Shown: piece after piece, positions 25,283 through 34,166 of the stretch
Position numbering within the stretch: position 1 is the stretch's first letter
How the letters are laid out: each line of letters starts with the position of its first letter
Origin: Syntrophaceae bacterium UBA7520
GTDB lineage: Bacteria > Desulfobacterota > Syntrophia > Syntrophales > Smithellaceae
NCBI GenBank assembly: GCA_002478265.1
Contig: DLNC01000009.1
Span: 3,914-67,913 of the forward strand
Reading direction: 5' to 3'
DNA length: 64,000 nt
Translations under genes and position numbers: made by a program
The notes under the pieces: model-generated
What the model was told of the DNA's origin: nothing
What the model saw: the letters and a program-made list of their open reading frames with translations, nothing else
Database searches by the model: none

Positions 25283-25621
25283 CTAAGCGCGGCAGGTTTT
25301 GACAAAATCGGCCAGCTGTTTTTCGCTCAACCCCACGCCAGGTTCTCCATCAAGCCTTTTTGCAATCTTGCCTTTGTCAAAAAAGAGAACCGTGGGGAAA
25401 ATATCGACGGCATATTTTTCGCCTATGCGCTCCTGGTCATCCTGAACGCGAACAAAACCCAAGTCTCCCTCATCGGCATATTTCTCGAAAACGGGCAAAA
25501 AATTACGGCAAAAAGGGCACCATGAGGCGTAGACAAGAGCAACGATTCTATCATTTTTCTTCAGAAGATCGCCGAAATCCCCCTCGCTATCAATAAAGAC
25601 ACTTTTACTTTCTTTACTCAT
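25283..25621 (-). CDS. Thioredoxin-fold protein with CPFC active site
   Basis: The 112-residue cytoplasmic protein has the thioredoxin core: VALVYASWCPFCRNFLPVFEKY with a CPFC redox pair (around residue 35), then the cis-proline region VDIFPTVLFFDKGKI. CPFC is unusual compared with the CGPC of housekeeping thioredoxin and is seen in specialised reductants. ATG 25621 has GGAAG five bases upstream; ATG 25624 is adjacent. It faces the abfD region with a 163-base gap and is not clearly part of an operon. Confidence 0.85.
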   Translation of the reverse strand: MSKESKSVFIDSEGDFGDLLKKNDRIVALVYASWCPFCRNFLPVFEKYADEGDLGFVRVQDDQERIGEKYAVDIFPTVLFFDKGKIAKRLDGEPGVGLSEKQLADFVKTCRA

Positions 25622-25698
25622 CATTACTTCCCGATTAATGCCTTCTCGCTTCGGCAATTCATTAATTTAGTCTTTTTAATTTCTGTTACTTTTGTTTA

Positions 25699-26478
25699 TT
25701 AACTTTTTAAGGGAGCCCCGGCGATGAAACGCGCCTGTAGCCTGCGCATACCCAAAAGCCAACGGTCGTAATCCGCTGTTTTTCGCTGCATATATGTTTT
25801 TACTTCGGGATGAGGCAAAATTAAAAATTCTTCGCGCTGTAAACCTTTTATAACCTCATCGGCCAACTGCTCCGGCTCCATCAGCCCGTCAACCGCCGCC
25901 ACGCCGCCGCCCTGTCTGGTCATTTCCGATCTTACTGCCTGGGGACAAAGTGCAAATACCTTAATTCCCCTGTCTCCGAAAGTGATAGAAATATTTTCAG
26001 CCAATCCCACTGCGGCATGCTTGGTCACGGAGTAAGGCAACGAACCAATCTGGCTCAATAAACCGGCGGCCGAGGCTGTAACCATGAAAGATCCCCCTCC
26101 TCTTTTTATCATTCCGGGAATAACGGCGCGCGCCGCAAAAACATGTGACAGAACATTAATCTCCCAGATGCGCTGCCAATCTTCATTTCTGACATCCAGA
26201 TCCCCGATGAGAATAATACCCGCGTTTGAACAAAAAAGATCGATAGCGCCAAAGCGGGTTTCGGTATCGCTGACTAGCCGAATAATATCTTCTTCATTTC
26301 GCACGTCGCAGGACATAGCTAAACCATTTATCTCGCCGGCTACAGCCTTTGCCCTTGCCTCATCAATATCGGCGACAATCACTTTTTTCGCTCCTTCCCG
26401 GGCAAAACGCCGGCATAAGCCCTCTCCTATCCCGTTTGCGCCGCCGGTAACGACAATAATTTTATCTTTTACTTCCAT
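25699..26478 (-). CDS. Short-chain dehydrogenase/reductase
   Basis: The 259-residue SDR shows TGGANGIG, CDVRNEEDI (Asp63-type adenine contact), SNAG, and catalytic Ser and YSVTKHA. The Asp-Ile-Asp after the second strand (VIVADIDEA) favours NAD over NADP. The last 40 residues (MQRKTADYDRWLLGMRRLQ) are a longer helical tail seen in SDRs annotated near acyl-CoA metabolism. The substrate is unknown. It stands alone between the thioredoxin and the metallo-hydrolase, all on the minus strand. Confidence 0.88.
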   Translation of the reverse strand: MEVKDKIIVVTGGANGIGEGLCRRFAREGAKKVIVADIDEARAKAVAGEINGLAMSCDVRNEEDIIRLVSDTETRFGAIDLFCSNAGIILIGDLDVRNEDWQRIWEINVLSHVFAARAVIPGMIKRGGGSFMVTASAAGLLSQIGSLPYSVTKHAAVGLAENISITFGDRGIKVFALCPQAVRSEMTRQGGGVAAVDGLMEPEQLADEVIKGLQREEFLILPHPEVKTYMQRKTADYDRWLLGMRRLQARFIAGAPLKS

Positions 26479-26563
26479 CTCTTATCCCCTCAAAATGTTT
26501 TCGCATTAAAATCAAAAGTGAAAATTTTTGCAAATTGACAAAAAATTCACAGAGAGGCGCTTA

Positions 26564-27220
26564 TCATAAAGCATGCCGCAGAACAAGAACTTCCGGCTTC
26601 GTCGGTAAATTTTCTTTTCTGATTTCTACTTCCGACTTATCCAAAACACGCACGTTATTTTTACCCTTGGTAAATTCTTCCGCCGGCGCAATGGGAAAAC
26701 CGCATTTATCCGTTTTGTAATGCATGGGAATGGTCACGCGCGGAGCAAGCGCGGAAATCATTTTCGCCGCCTGGTCGGCATCAATCGTAAAAAAGCCCCC
26801 TACCGGCAGCAAAACAATGTCCACCTTGCCTATTTTCTTGAGCATGTCGTCGTCAAGATCATGGCCGATGTCACCGGTATGCACCAGATTTAAACCATCG
26901 ACCGCAATAACGAAAATTAAATTGACGCCTCTTTCCTTTCCGGATGTCGCGTCATGGAAAGAGGAAAAAGCTTTTATCTTTATGCCCTGCAGATCATACT
27001 CTCCGGCCTTGTCAATGAGTGCGTACCCGCCCGCGATGGTTTTTGTGTAATTATGATCCGCGTGATCATGACTGGTCAGGACAATATCCGCTTCTTCATC
27101 AATTTTGCCGTAAGAGAGCGCTCCGTTATAGGCGCCCGGCTCATAAGGATCGATGATCATTCTGATCCCTTTGTCCGTTGTTATTTTAAATGCCGCGTGT
27201 CCATACCATTTTATCTTCAT
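26564..27220 (-). CDS. Metal-dependent hydrolase, metallo-beta-lactamase fold (UPF0173-like)
   Basis: The 218-residue protein begins MKIKWYGHAAFKI, carries the metal-binding motif SHDHADHNY, further ligands in VHTGDIGHD, and a late His in TIPMHYKTDKCGF. This is the compact UPF0173/YtkL-type branch, whose members bind two metals and hydrolyse phosphate or other esters of uncertain identity. It is probably cytoplasmic since no signal peptide is visible. Confidence 0.85.
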   Translation of the reverse strand: MKIKWYGHAAFKITTDKGIRMIIDPYEPGAYNGALSYGKIDEEADIVLTSHDHADHNYTKTIAGGYALIDKAGEYDLQGIKIKAFSSFHDATSGKERGVNLIFVIAVDGLNLVHTGDIGHDLDDDMLKKIGKVDIVLLPVGGFFTIDADQAAKMISALAPRVTIPMHYKTDKCGFPIAPAEEFTKGKNNVRVLDKSEVEIRKENLPTKPEVLVLRHAL

Positions 27221-27368
27221 TGCTGAGTCCCTCCTTTACGAAGAATTATTTGTTGCGATTACTTTTTACTTATAATTGCTCAATAATTCCTTTAGTTCAG
27301 GGGTCAGGGAACCGCGCCATTGCTCCAGCGCTGTTCCCTGATTATGATTTACCTTTCAGTTATTTATT

Positions 27369-29153
27369 TTATCGTTTCGCATCTGTCCGAAACCGCGAAT
27401 TGTCCCAGAAAGGCTTTATTTCTTTTCTTCGCGGTTCTTTTCTCAGCGCCTTTTCAATATCCGCATTTGTCAATTCTGTGGTGGACATTTCAATTTTGAT
27501 ATTCTCATAATCAGCATCTAACAGAATTGTCTTAGGTTCTCCCTTGGCATTGGACCAGGGTTGCCACAGGGGCAGGCCGGAACTGTCGCGATTCGGATTG
27601 CCGCTGCGGGCAAACTGCGCCCAGTAGTCCATCATCGCGTTTGAAAGAGCGATACGTCCGGGGCGGTTTTTTGCAGAGAAAGCGTACGGCCCCAGAGACG
27701 TTTTCTCCGTGCCGAAGACAAAATCAATTTCCATCGCGTGACAAGCGCCCAACAATAAACTGAGCGGCGGGCGCATCACGCTGCCCTCTATGCCGTCCGC
27801 GCCCCATAAAAACTGATAGGCGTAAATATCTGGCTGGTCAATATTTCCGCGCAAAATCCTGGCCAGATTATCCACACCCATAACTTTCCACCCGTCGCTC
27901 TGATACTTAGCCGCCAGCGTGTAAAGCTCGGCTTTTTTCGGATCATCAAAAAGCGAACCGTCTTTCGCCCACGCGGCAAACATCGGATCAAGCCTTAAGA
28001 ACAACTTGGCTTCTTCCTTATTTGTCCCCAGCATGACCGGAACTTTATTGTAATTGCCCGCTTTAAAAGCCTGATAAATATCCGGCGGCAGTACCGTCCC
28101 GTCCAGAAAATTACTGGGAATGCTGATCATGCCAACCGACGGCCCTTCCGGATATGCCTCCAGAAAATCTTCCGGTTTTTTCGCCCGGAGATAAGAGGAT
28201 ATCTCCGGCAAAGACATTTTCCCGATTTTGGCAAGTCCCGCTTTCTCGTCAGCGACACTCCCTTCCTTTACCATCATCCTTGCCATGACTTCTTGAACAT
28301 GGGCCGCGCCTTTTTGCGGCGTGCTTGTCCTGACTCCGCCGCTCTGCGATACAGCGCGATGGAAAAGCCCTTTGGACAAAGGCGAAGATATTAAGGATAT
28401 GATATTGAAAGCTCCCGCCGATTCACCCACGATAGTGACACTTTCCGGATTACCGCCGAAATTGCCGATATTTGCCTGAACCCAGTTTAATGCCTGAATT
28501 AAATCCAACAGCGCGAAATTGCCCGAATCCGTTTTTTTATCCTTGGAATCAACGCTTTTGAGCGCCGGATGACTGAAAAATCCAAGCGGACCCAGACGGT
28601 AGTTCACCGTCACCACAACCATATTTTTTTTGCCGGCCAAAACAGAGCCATCCGTGTTGGAAAGAAGCGGCCACTGAATGCTGTTGCCTCCTCCGTGTAT
28701 CCAAAAAAAGACGGGAAGATTTTTCTCTTCCGTGTCCGGACGCCAGATATTGAGATACAAACAATCTTCATCGCCCTGAATGACCCAGGGGGTGTTCGGA
28801 TTGCGGTCGTGATCGACATATTGCGGACAGACATTGGCAAACTTCGTCGTTTTCAGCGAAGCGTCGCGCTTTTCCGGCGCTTGCGTCGCGCTCCAGCGCA
28901 ATTCACCCACCGGCGGCTTCGCGTAGGGAATTCCTTTCCACGATTGCGTTTTATTCTCTTTATTTACCTCACCGACCACAACACCTTCCGTCGTTAGCTT
29001 TTCAATATAAAGCGTCTCCGGAGCCTTCGCCGCAGCGGGCGGCGCGGTGGCTGGTTTTGTCGCGCAACCAGAAAATAGAAATATAAACGACGCCAATACA
29101 CATAAAAGCGCCCTGCTTCGACCATACAATATAAAAATTTTTCTCTTAGACAT
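27369..29153 (-). CDS. Carboxylesterase type B, lipoprotein
   Basis: The 594-residue protein has a signal peptide ending in a lipobox (FIFLFSGCA, Cys about residue 30), so it is attached to a membrane outside the cytoplasm. The catalytic Ser is in VTIVGESAGAFN, the Glu in MLGTNKEEAKLF, and the His in GACHAMEIDFVFG, giving the usual triad. The oxyanion loop is WIHGGGNS. It would hydrolyse carboxylic esters in the periplasm or at the outer membrane. Its end converges on nothing; a short 148-base gap separates it from the hydrolase downstream. Confidence 0.9.
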   Translation of the reverse strand: MSKRKIFILYGRSRALLCVLASFIFLFSGCATKPATAPPAAAKAPETLYIEKLTTEGVVVGEVNKENKTQSWKGIPYAKPPVGELRWSATQAPEKRDASLKTTKFANVCPQYVDHDRNPNTPWVIQGDEDCLYLNIWRPDTEEKNLPVFFWIHGGGNSIQWPLLSNTDGSVLAGKKNMVVVTVNYRLGPLGFFSHPALKSVDSKDKKTDSGNFALLDLIQALNWVQANIGNFGGNPESVTIVGESAGAFNIISLISSPLSKGLFHRAVSQSGGVRTSTPQKGAAHVQEVMARMMVKEGSVADEKAGLAKIGKMSLPEISSYLRAKKPEDFLEAYPEGPSVGMISIPSNFLDGTVLPPDIYQAFKAGNYNKVPVMLGTNKEEAKLFLRLDPMFAAWAKDGSLFDDPKKAELYTLAAKYQSDGWKVMGVDNLARILRGNIDQPDIYAYQFLWGADGIEGSVMRPPLSLLLGACHAMEIDFVFGTEKTSLGPYAFSAKNRPGRIALSNAMMDYWAQFARSGNPNRDSSGLPLWQPWSNAKGEPKTILLDADYENIKIEMSTTELTNADIEKALRKEPRRKEIKPFWDNSRFRTDAKR

Positions 29154-29367
29154 ATAACCCCCTGTAAAATGATGAATATTTTGAAAAGTTGTTGACCTAC
29201 CCCCCCTGTAAAAAACGATGCGTAATTTATATCAAGGATTCATAGTTTTCAAACAAAATTAATTCTTCTTAATTTTTTCAAAAAGCCGCCATTACTCGCA
29301 TTAATTTGCATTATCAGCGATGAAATGCTATTTAAAGACATGTTTTGCAGCAAGGACGTATTTATCA

Positions 29368-30342
29368 ATGATTGAAGAAGTAAGGGATCGGCTCTACCGT
29401 ATTGAGGTGCCCCTGCCCAACAGCCCGCTTAAAGAACTCAATTCGTTTGTCATCAAAGCAGATAACCGAAATCTCATTATCGATACCGGCTTTAACCGTG
29501 AAGTCTGCTGGGAGACAATGCAAAAAGGTCTGGCTGAACTTAAAATCGACCTTTCCCGAACGGATTTCATGATCACGCACATGCACGCGGATCATTCCGG
29601 ATTGGTCACGCGCCTGGCCACCGAAAACAGCAAAATTTATTTCAGCAGGATTGACGCGAAGGTTTACGACAAAGACAACAGCTGGAAAGATATGATTGAT
29701 TACGCGCAAATCAACGGCTTTCCTCCCGATGAGCTTATGAAAGCGCTTCATAATCACCCCGGCTATAAATACAGTCCCAAAACAGTGCCGAAATTTAATT
29801 TAATCGACGACAATGATATCATCGAAATAGGAGATTATCGCCTCAAGTGCATTGCCACGCCGGGGCATACCGAAGGGCATATCTGTCTTTATGATGAAGA
29901 TAAAAAAATATTATTTTCCGGCGATCACATTTTATACGACATCACCCCGCATATCGAATCATGGTCTTATCAGATAAACTCCCTCAAAAACTATATGGAG
30001 AGCCTGGACAAAGTTTACCATCTTCCGGTTGATATTGTTCTGCCCGGGCACCGCACATTCTTTAACGACCTAAAATCCAGAATAGATGAATTGAAGGAGC
30101 ACCACTTAATTCGCGCCGACGAGGTAATGGATGTTTTAGGGCGCACGGAAAAAAACGCCTACGATATCGCCTCCGGCATGACCTGGGATATTGACTGTGA
30201 GAAGTGGGAAGATTTCCCTATCGCCCAGAAATGGTTCGCCACCGGCGAAGCCATCGCGCATTTGCGCTATCTCGAAAGCGAAGGGCGCGTCAAAAGAAAA
30301 ACCGATAAAAATATCATTACTTTTTCCCCGGCAAATAATTAA
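29368..30342 (+). CDS. Metallo-beta-lactamase-fold hydrolase
   Basis: The 324-residue protein has the motif THMHADHSG, a ligand His in ATPGHTEGHICLYD, the bridging Asp in LFSGDHILYDITP, and the last His in VLPGHRTFF. Substrate-recognition helices near residues 110-150 are long. The layout resembles the larger MBL-fold hydrolases (glyoxalase II or lactonase branch), and the substrate is unknown. ATG 29368 is preferred over ATG 29320, because the family begins at IEEVRDRLYRIEVPL and AAGGA is upstream. It is divergent from the carboxylesterase gene. Confidence 0.85.
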   Translation: MIEEVRDRLYRIEVPLPNSPLKELNSFVIKADNRNLIIDTGFNREVCWETMQKGLAELKIDLSRTDFMITHMHADHSGLVTRLATENSKIYFSRIDAKVYDKDNSWKDMIDYAQINGFPPDELMKALHNHPGYKYSPKTVPKFNLIDDNDIIEIGDYRLKCIATPGHTEGHICLYDEDKKILFSGDHILYDITPHIESWSYQINSLKNYMESLDKVYHLPVDIVLPGHRTFFNDLKSRIDELKEHHLIRADEVMDVLGRTEKNAYDIASGMTWDIDCEKWEDFPIAQKWFATGEAIAHLRYLESEGRVKRKTDKNIITFSPANN

Positions 30343-30559
30343 CCGAATAACAAAATCGCCGTCAGGCTTACTTGCCGGATATAGCGTAATTATTACGAAT
30401 ATCCGTTCGCTTCATTAAGTATTTATATAGCCGAAATATAAGAGAATTTGACGCAGGCTGCGAGTGCCATGTTTATTATTGTCCATGATAAAATTCTATG
30501 ATAAGCGAAAATAAAGCAATTCATTTTAATAAAATGATAAACCAACATAAGGAGGGGGT

Positions 30560-30931
30560 ATGAAAAAAATTAATTTTTTAATTGCATGCATGATTGCTTT
30601 GTTTGTGGTAGCGGGAGCGGGAATTTGCCTGGCGCAAGATAAAGTAGACCTGAACGGAACATGGGATTTGGATGTTAAGGCCGATTCCGGCCAGACCGGC
30701 GCGCCAATTTTTGTTATAAAACAGACTGGCGATAAATTAACCGGAACATACAAGGGATATTTCGGCGAGGCGCCAATGACAGGAAGCGTCAAAGGAAACA
30801 CCTTCGAAATGACCTATACCATGCAGGGCCGCAAAACGATTTACAAGGGAAAAGTTGAAGGCAATAAAATGTCCGGCGATATCGATTGGGACGGCGAGGA
30901 AAAGGGCAAATTTACCGGAGTAAAGAAATAA
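30560..30931 (+). CDS. Small secreted beta-rich protein, unknown function
   Basis: The 123-residue product starts with a clear signal peptide ending AGICLAQ; AAGGAGG precedes ATG 30560. The mature part alternates Gly and hydrophobic/charged residues (DKLTGTYKGYFGEAPMTGSV, KGKVEGNKMSGDIDWDGEEKGKFTGVKK), suggesting a small lipocalin-like or beta-sandwich fold with strand repeats GxxxGxYxG. I know this pattern only from unnamed secreted proteins. It is a single-gene unit closed by the terminator at 30985. Confidence 0.7.
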   Translation: MKKINFLIACMIALFVVAGAGICLAQDKVDLNGTWDLDVKADSGQTGAPIFVIKQTGDKLTGTYKGYFGEAPMTGSVKGNTFEMTYTMQGRKTIYKGKVEGNKMSGDIDWDGEEKGKFTGVKK

Positions 30932-30984
30932 ATTTAGCTCTATACATAATTATAAGACAATAAGCTTTTCACAAGCAGCATGAA

Positions 30985-31020
30985 TAAAAAAGGTGCAATG
31001 ATTAAAATTGCACCTTTTTT
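30985..31020. terminator. Terminator between convergent genes
   Basis: AAAAAAGGTGCAAT pairs with ATTGCACCTTTTTT. The A and T runs on both sides let it act in both directions, for the secreted protein gene and for the convergent TIR-like gene. Confidence 0.85.
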
Positions 31021-31054
31021 CTTTTTTATATCAAGAAAAAAGTTTTTCTTATAA

Positions 31055-31735
31055 TCAAATCAATCCCTGGTTGAAAAATTTTTTAAATGTCGCGTCGATT
31101 GTTTTTACGGCGCCTTCCGCCTTGGCCTCGAAGTTTACTTTGGTGAACGGAATTATTTGCTCCTCGGATTGAACGTAGCCCGCGTAATGCCTTTCCACGC
31201 CTTCCTCAATCATGATAATCGGCCGGTGGCCGAAGGCTAAAGCGGCGGCTTTTTCTTCAAGCACCCAGCTGTTGGCCGTATAATTTCCGTCTTTAAGCGC
31301 ATGTTGACGGGTCATAATCGCGATAAAAAAACCGCTTTTCTTAATTTTCGCCAAAACGTCTGAAGAAATTTTTCCCAGATCACTGTTTTTTGCCGTAACC
31401 CAGAAATACTTTTGCCTTTCTATTATTTTCTTCAGGCTTTCCAAAAGCGGGTCTTCGGCAAACCGATGCGCCAGATAAATATGCTGATTCCTGGCGTAAT
31501 TTGACTCGACGCCGGCAACCTTAACTCCTTCCTTGGTTTCAACAAGAGTTTTTTCTTTTTCCGTTATGGTATTGAGCAAAAGCGTGTAATAAGGCTGGCC
31601 GTTTTCGGAACTCAAATGAATTTTGGCCATTTTCAAATCATCCAGCGGAATCGCCGCGATGGTGGAAAAATTACCCGTCTTTAAAGCTTCAGCGAACTTA
31701 TTTTTAATCGTCAGATATTTTTCCGGAATTGACAT
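31055..31735 (-). CDS. Orphan TIR-like domain protein (candidate)
   Basis: In the 226-residue protein, residues about 85-220 have a flavodoxin-like pattern: YLAHRFAEDPLLESLKKII, then ISSDVLAKIKKSGFFIAIMT, then SWVLEEKAAALAFGHRPIIMIEEGV. The W-x-x-E-E-x-x-A helix followed by a hydrophobic strand is what TIR-like NADase and nucleoside deoxyribosyltransferase-like domains show at the catalytic Glu. Residues 1-80 match nothing I know. No partner defence gene lies beside it. It may be an effector, a nucleotide-processing enzyme, or a signalling protein. The domain assignment is by pattern only. Confidence 0.5.
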   Translation of the reverse strand: MSIPEKYLTIKNKFAEALKTGNFSTIAAIPLDDLKMAKIHLSSENGQPYYTLLLNTITEKEKTLVETKEGVKVAGVESNYARNQHIYLAHRFAEDPLLESLKKIIERQKYFWVTAKNSDLGKISSDVLAKIKKSGFFIAIMTRQHALKDGNYTANSWVLEEKAAALAFGHRPIIMIEEGVERHYAGYVQSEEQIIPFTKVNFEAKAEGAVKTIDATFKKFFNQGLI

Positions 31736-31892
31736 AACAAATCATCCGCTTCAGTTGATGTGGTAAAAGATCTTATAACTTAATTCCCTGCTTTACGCTT
31801 ATATTATCGGATAATTTTTTACCGCAAACAAGTACTTTTCTTATTCTAAAAGACACTTTTCCGGAACTCTTATTTCGCCAGGTTTAATTCAC

Positions 31893-31921
31893 TTGACACA
31901 CAAAGTTCTTCTTTCTATATT
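31893..31921 (+). promoter_or_regulatory. Sigma-70 type promoter for the sensor kinase operon
   Basis: TTGACA (31893-31898), 17 bases, TATATT (31916-31921). Transcription from about 31928 would leave a leader of roughly 90 bases before the kinase ATG. Confidence 0.65.
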
Positions 31922-32018
31922 TGTTTTGCGGCACTTCTTCGCGTAATTGATTTTTTTCCTGGCACCAACGCCTAAGTATGGGCTTTTAAAATAAAAAACC
32001 GCCAAACCATACCATGCT

Positions 32019-34166
32019 ATGAAAGAAAAAAATCGCCCTAAAAAAGCAAAAATCGTCAAAATGAAAAAAAGTGAAAGTATCTGGGCGCGCGAAATTTTCC
32101 AAAGCGGCTGGCAAACCCTGCAGCATATTGTGGGAAGTTCTCCCATCCCCACTTTCATCATTGGCAAAGATCATCTGGTTATTTACTGGAACAAGGCACT
32201 GGAAGAGCTAAGCGGTATCAAGGCTAGTGAGGTGGTAGGCACAGGGCAGCAATGGCGCGCTTTTTATAAAACCGAGCGCCCCTGCATGGCGGATCTGCTT
32301 GTTGATGAATTTCAGAAAGATGTCCCCCGGTGGTACGCCGGTAAATATATCAAATCAAATCTGATTGACGGCGCTTATGAAGCGACGGATTTCTTTCCCG
32401 AATTGGGCAAGCGGGGGCGGTGGCTGCGTTTCACCGCCGCGCTTATCCGCGATGCCAAAGGAAACATTCTGGGCGCCATTGAAACGCTCGAGGACATCAC
32501 GCAGGCAAAAAGAGCCGAAGAAGCCCTGATTAAGGCCCATGAAGATTTGGAAATCAAAATAAAGGAGCGCACGCTTGACCTGGCCAAAACAAATCAGGCT
32601 CTGCAGGAAACTTCCGATCACTTGTCGCTTATTCTTGAATCGCTGCCTATCGTTTCCTACACCTGCACAAGCGGAGATAAAAACATCAAATTTTCTTATG
32701 TCAGCAAGAGCGTTAAAGAAATTACCGGATACACCCCCGCCCAATTTACCTCCTCTTCTCTCTTCTGGCAGGAGCATGTGCACCCGGATGACTTGACAAG
32801 AATTTCCACGGAAATGGAATCCGTCACGCAAAAAGGAACTCATACCTTCGAATACCGTTTCCTGGCGGATGACGGATCCTATCGCTGGTTTTCCGATCAC
32901 CGGCGGCTGATCCGGCCGGGCAAGCGCGGGAAAAGCTATATTGTCGGCGCCTGGCAGGATATCACGGAAGAGAAGCGCATGCGCCAGGAAGGCCGGCTAC
33001 GCGTTCAACAAATGATGCATTCGCATAAATTAAAAGCCCTGGGTGAAGTCGTTGCCGGAGTCGCGCACGAGATAAACAACCCGGTAAGCTTCATCGCCAA
33101 CAACATCCCCCTGCTGGAAGAAATGTGGAAAGCGATTGAGCCGATCCTAGCCAGCGACGGCGCCTCGCACACCGACTGGAGCGACAAAGGCATCAGTTAT
33201 GTGGAAGTCTCCACAAACATGAAGGATATTATCGAAGAATTTAAAATTGCCGCGCTGCGCATTAAGCGCGTCATCGCGGGGCTTAAGGATTTCGCCCGTA
33301 CGGATGAAGTAGAAGAAAAGAAGCCTGTGCAGATTGAAGAAGTTATCAATGGCGTCCTGATCATTGTGGGCGCCCAGGTGCGCAAAACCGTCTCCCGCAT
33401 CGATCTCTACATCGACAGTAATCTGCCACCCATTCAGGGGCATTTTCAAAAAATTGAGCAGGTCATTGCCAATTTGCTGATCAACGCCCACCAATCTATC
33501 CCGCCGGAAAGAAAAGGCAGAATTATCATTACCGCCAGAAAGCTGGAAAGGCTAAAAGCTATTTTAATTGAAATAGAAGACAACGGCATGGGCATGAAAC
33601 AGGAATTGCTTGATCATATCTTTGAGCCTTTCTTCACGACGCGCCGCGACAAGGAAGGAACAGGGCTGGGTCTTTCCATTTCTTATGGACTCGTCAAGGA
33701 ACATAATGGGCTGATCAGCGTATTGTCCCGACCTGGTTTGGGCAGCCGTTTTTCCATCTATCTGCCTTTTGAAAATCAAAAAACTTTAGAATTGCACCCG
33801 GCAATACTCTGCCTAGACAGTGACACAAAATGGCTTAACGAAATAAAAATCAGCTTAAATGGCGTTATCGATTGGCGCTGTGACGCCAAAGACACCATGG
33901 AAGATGTCCTTGCTTTTCTCGAAGAACATCCCGAGGTGGATTTCTTAATTTCTGAGATAAAGCTTCCTGCGATAAACGGCTGGGATTTATTAAAAAGAGT
34001 TAAAGAAAGATTTCCTCTTTTGCCCGCCATCCTTTATTCCGCAGATTCAACGTCATTGAAACAGGAAACCAAAACCGCGACAAAGCCGGATTTTTTACTG
34101 AAGAAACCTTTTAAAATATCTCAACTGCAGAATATGATCCAGGAAATAGGAAGGCAGAAAATATGA
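32019..34166 (+). CDS. PAS-domain hybrid sensor histidine kinase with degenerate receiver
   Basis: This is a 715-residue soluble kinase with no membrane helix. In order: PAS (about 40-150, SPIPTFIIGKDHLVIYWNKA), a coiled coil (165-200), a second PAS with PAC (205-320), HisKA with phospho-His in VAGVAHEINNPVSF, HATPase_c (N-box LLINAHQ, G1 EDNGMGM, G2 GTGLGLSISYG), and a C-terminal receiver-like domain (590-710). In that receiver the phospho-accepting Asp is Glu (LISEIKLP), while the Thr/Ser and Lys (LLKKPF) are kept, so it cannot take a phosphate in the usual way. It overlaps the next gene by 4 bases and presumably phosphorylates it. Cytosolic PAS domains suggest sensing of redox or a metabolite. 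Confidence 0.93.
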   Translation: MKEKNRPKKAKIVKMKKSESIWAREIFQSGWQTLQHIVGSSPIPTFIIGKDHLVIYWNKALEELSGIKASEVVGTGQQWRAFYKTERPCMADLLVDEFQKDVPRWYAGKYIKSNLIDGAYEATDFFPELGKRGRWLRFTAALIRDAKGNILGAIETLEDITQAKRAEEALIKAHEDLEIKIKERTLDLAKTNQALQETSDHLSLILESLPIVSYTCTSGDKNIKFSYVSKSVKEITGYTPAQFTSSSLFWQEHVHPDDLTRISTEMESVTQKGTHTFEYRFLADDGSYRWFSDHRRLIRPGKRGKSYIVGAWQDITEEKRMRQEGRLRVQQMMHSHKLKALGEVVAGVAHEINNPVSFIANNIPLLEEMWKAIEPILASDGASHTDWSDKGISYVEVSTNMKDIIEEFKIAALRIKRVIAGLKDFARTDEVEEKKPVQIEEVINGVLIIVGAQVRKTVSRIDLYIDSNLPPIQGHFQKIEQVIANLLINAHQSIPPERKGRIIITARKLERLKAILIEIEDNGMGMKQELLDHIFEPFFTTRRDKEGTGLGLSISYGLVKEHNGLISVLSRPGLGSRFSIYLPFENQKTLELHPAILCLDSDTKWLNEIKISLNGVIDWRCDAKDTMEDVLAFLEEHPEVDFLISEIKLPAINGWDLLKRVKERFPLLPAILYSADSTSLKQETKTATKPDFLLKKPFKISQLQNMIQEIGRQKI

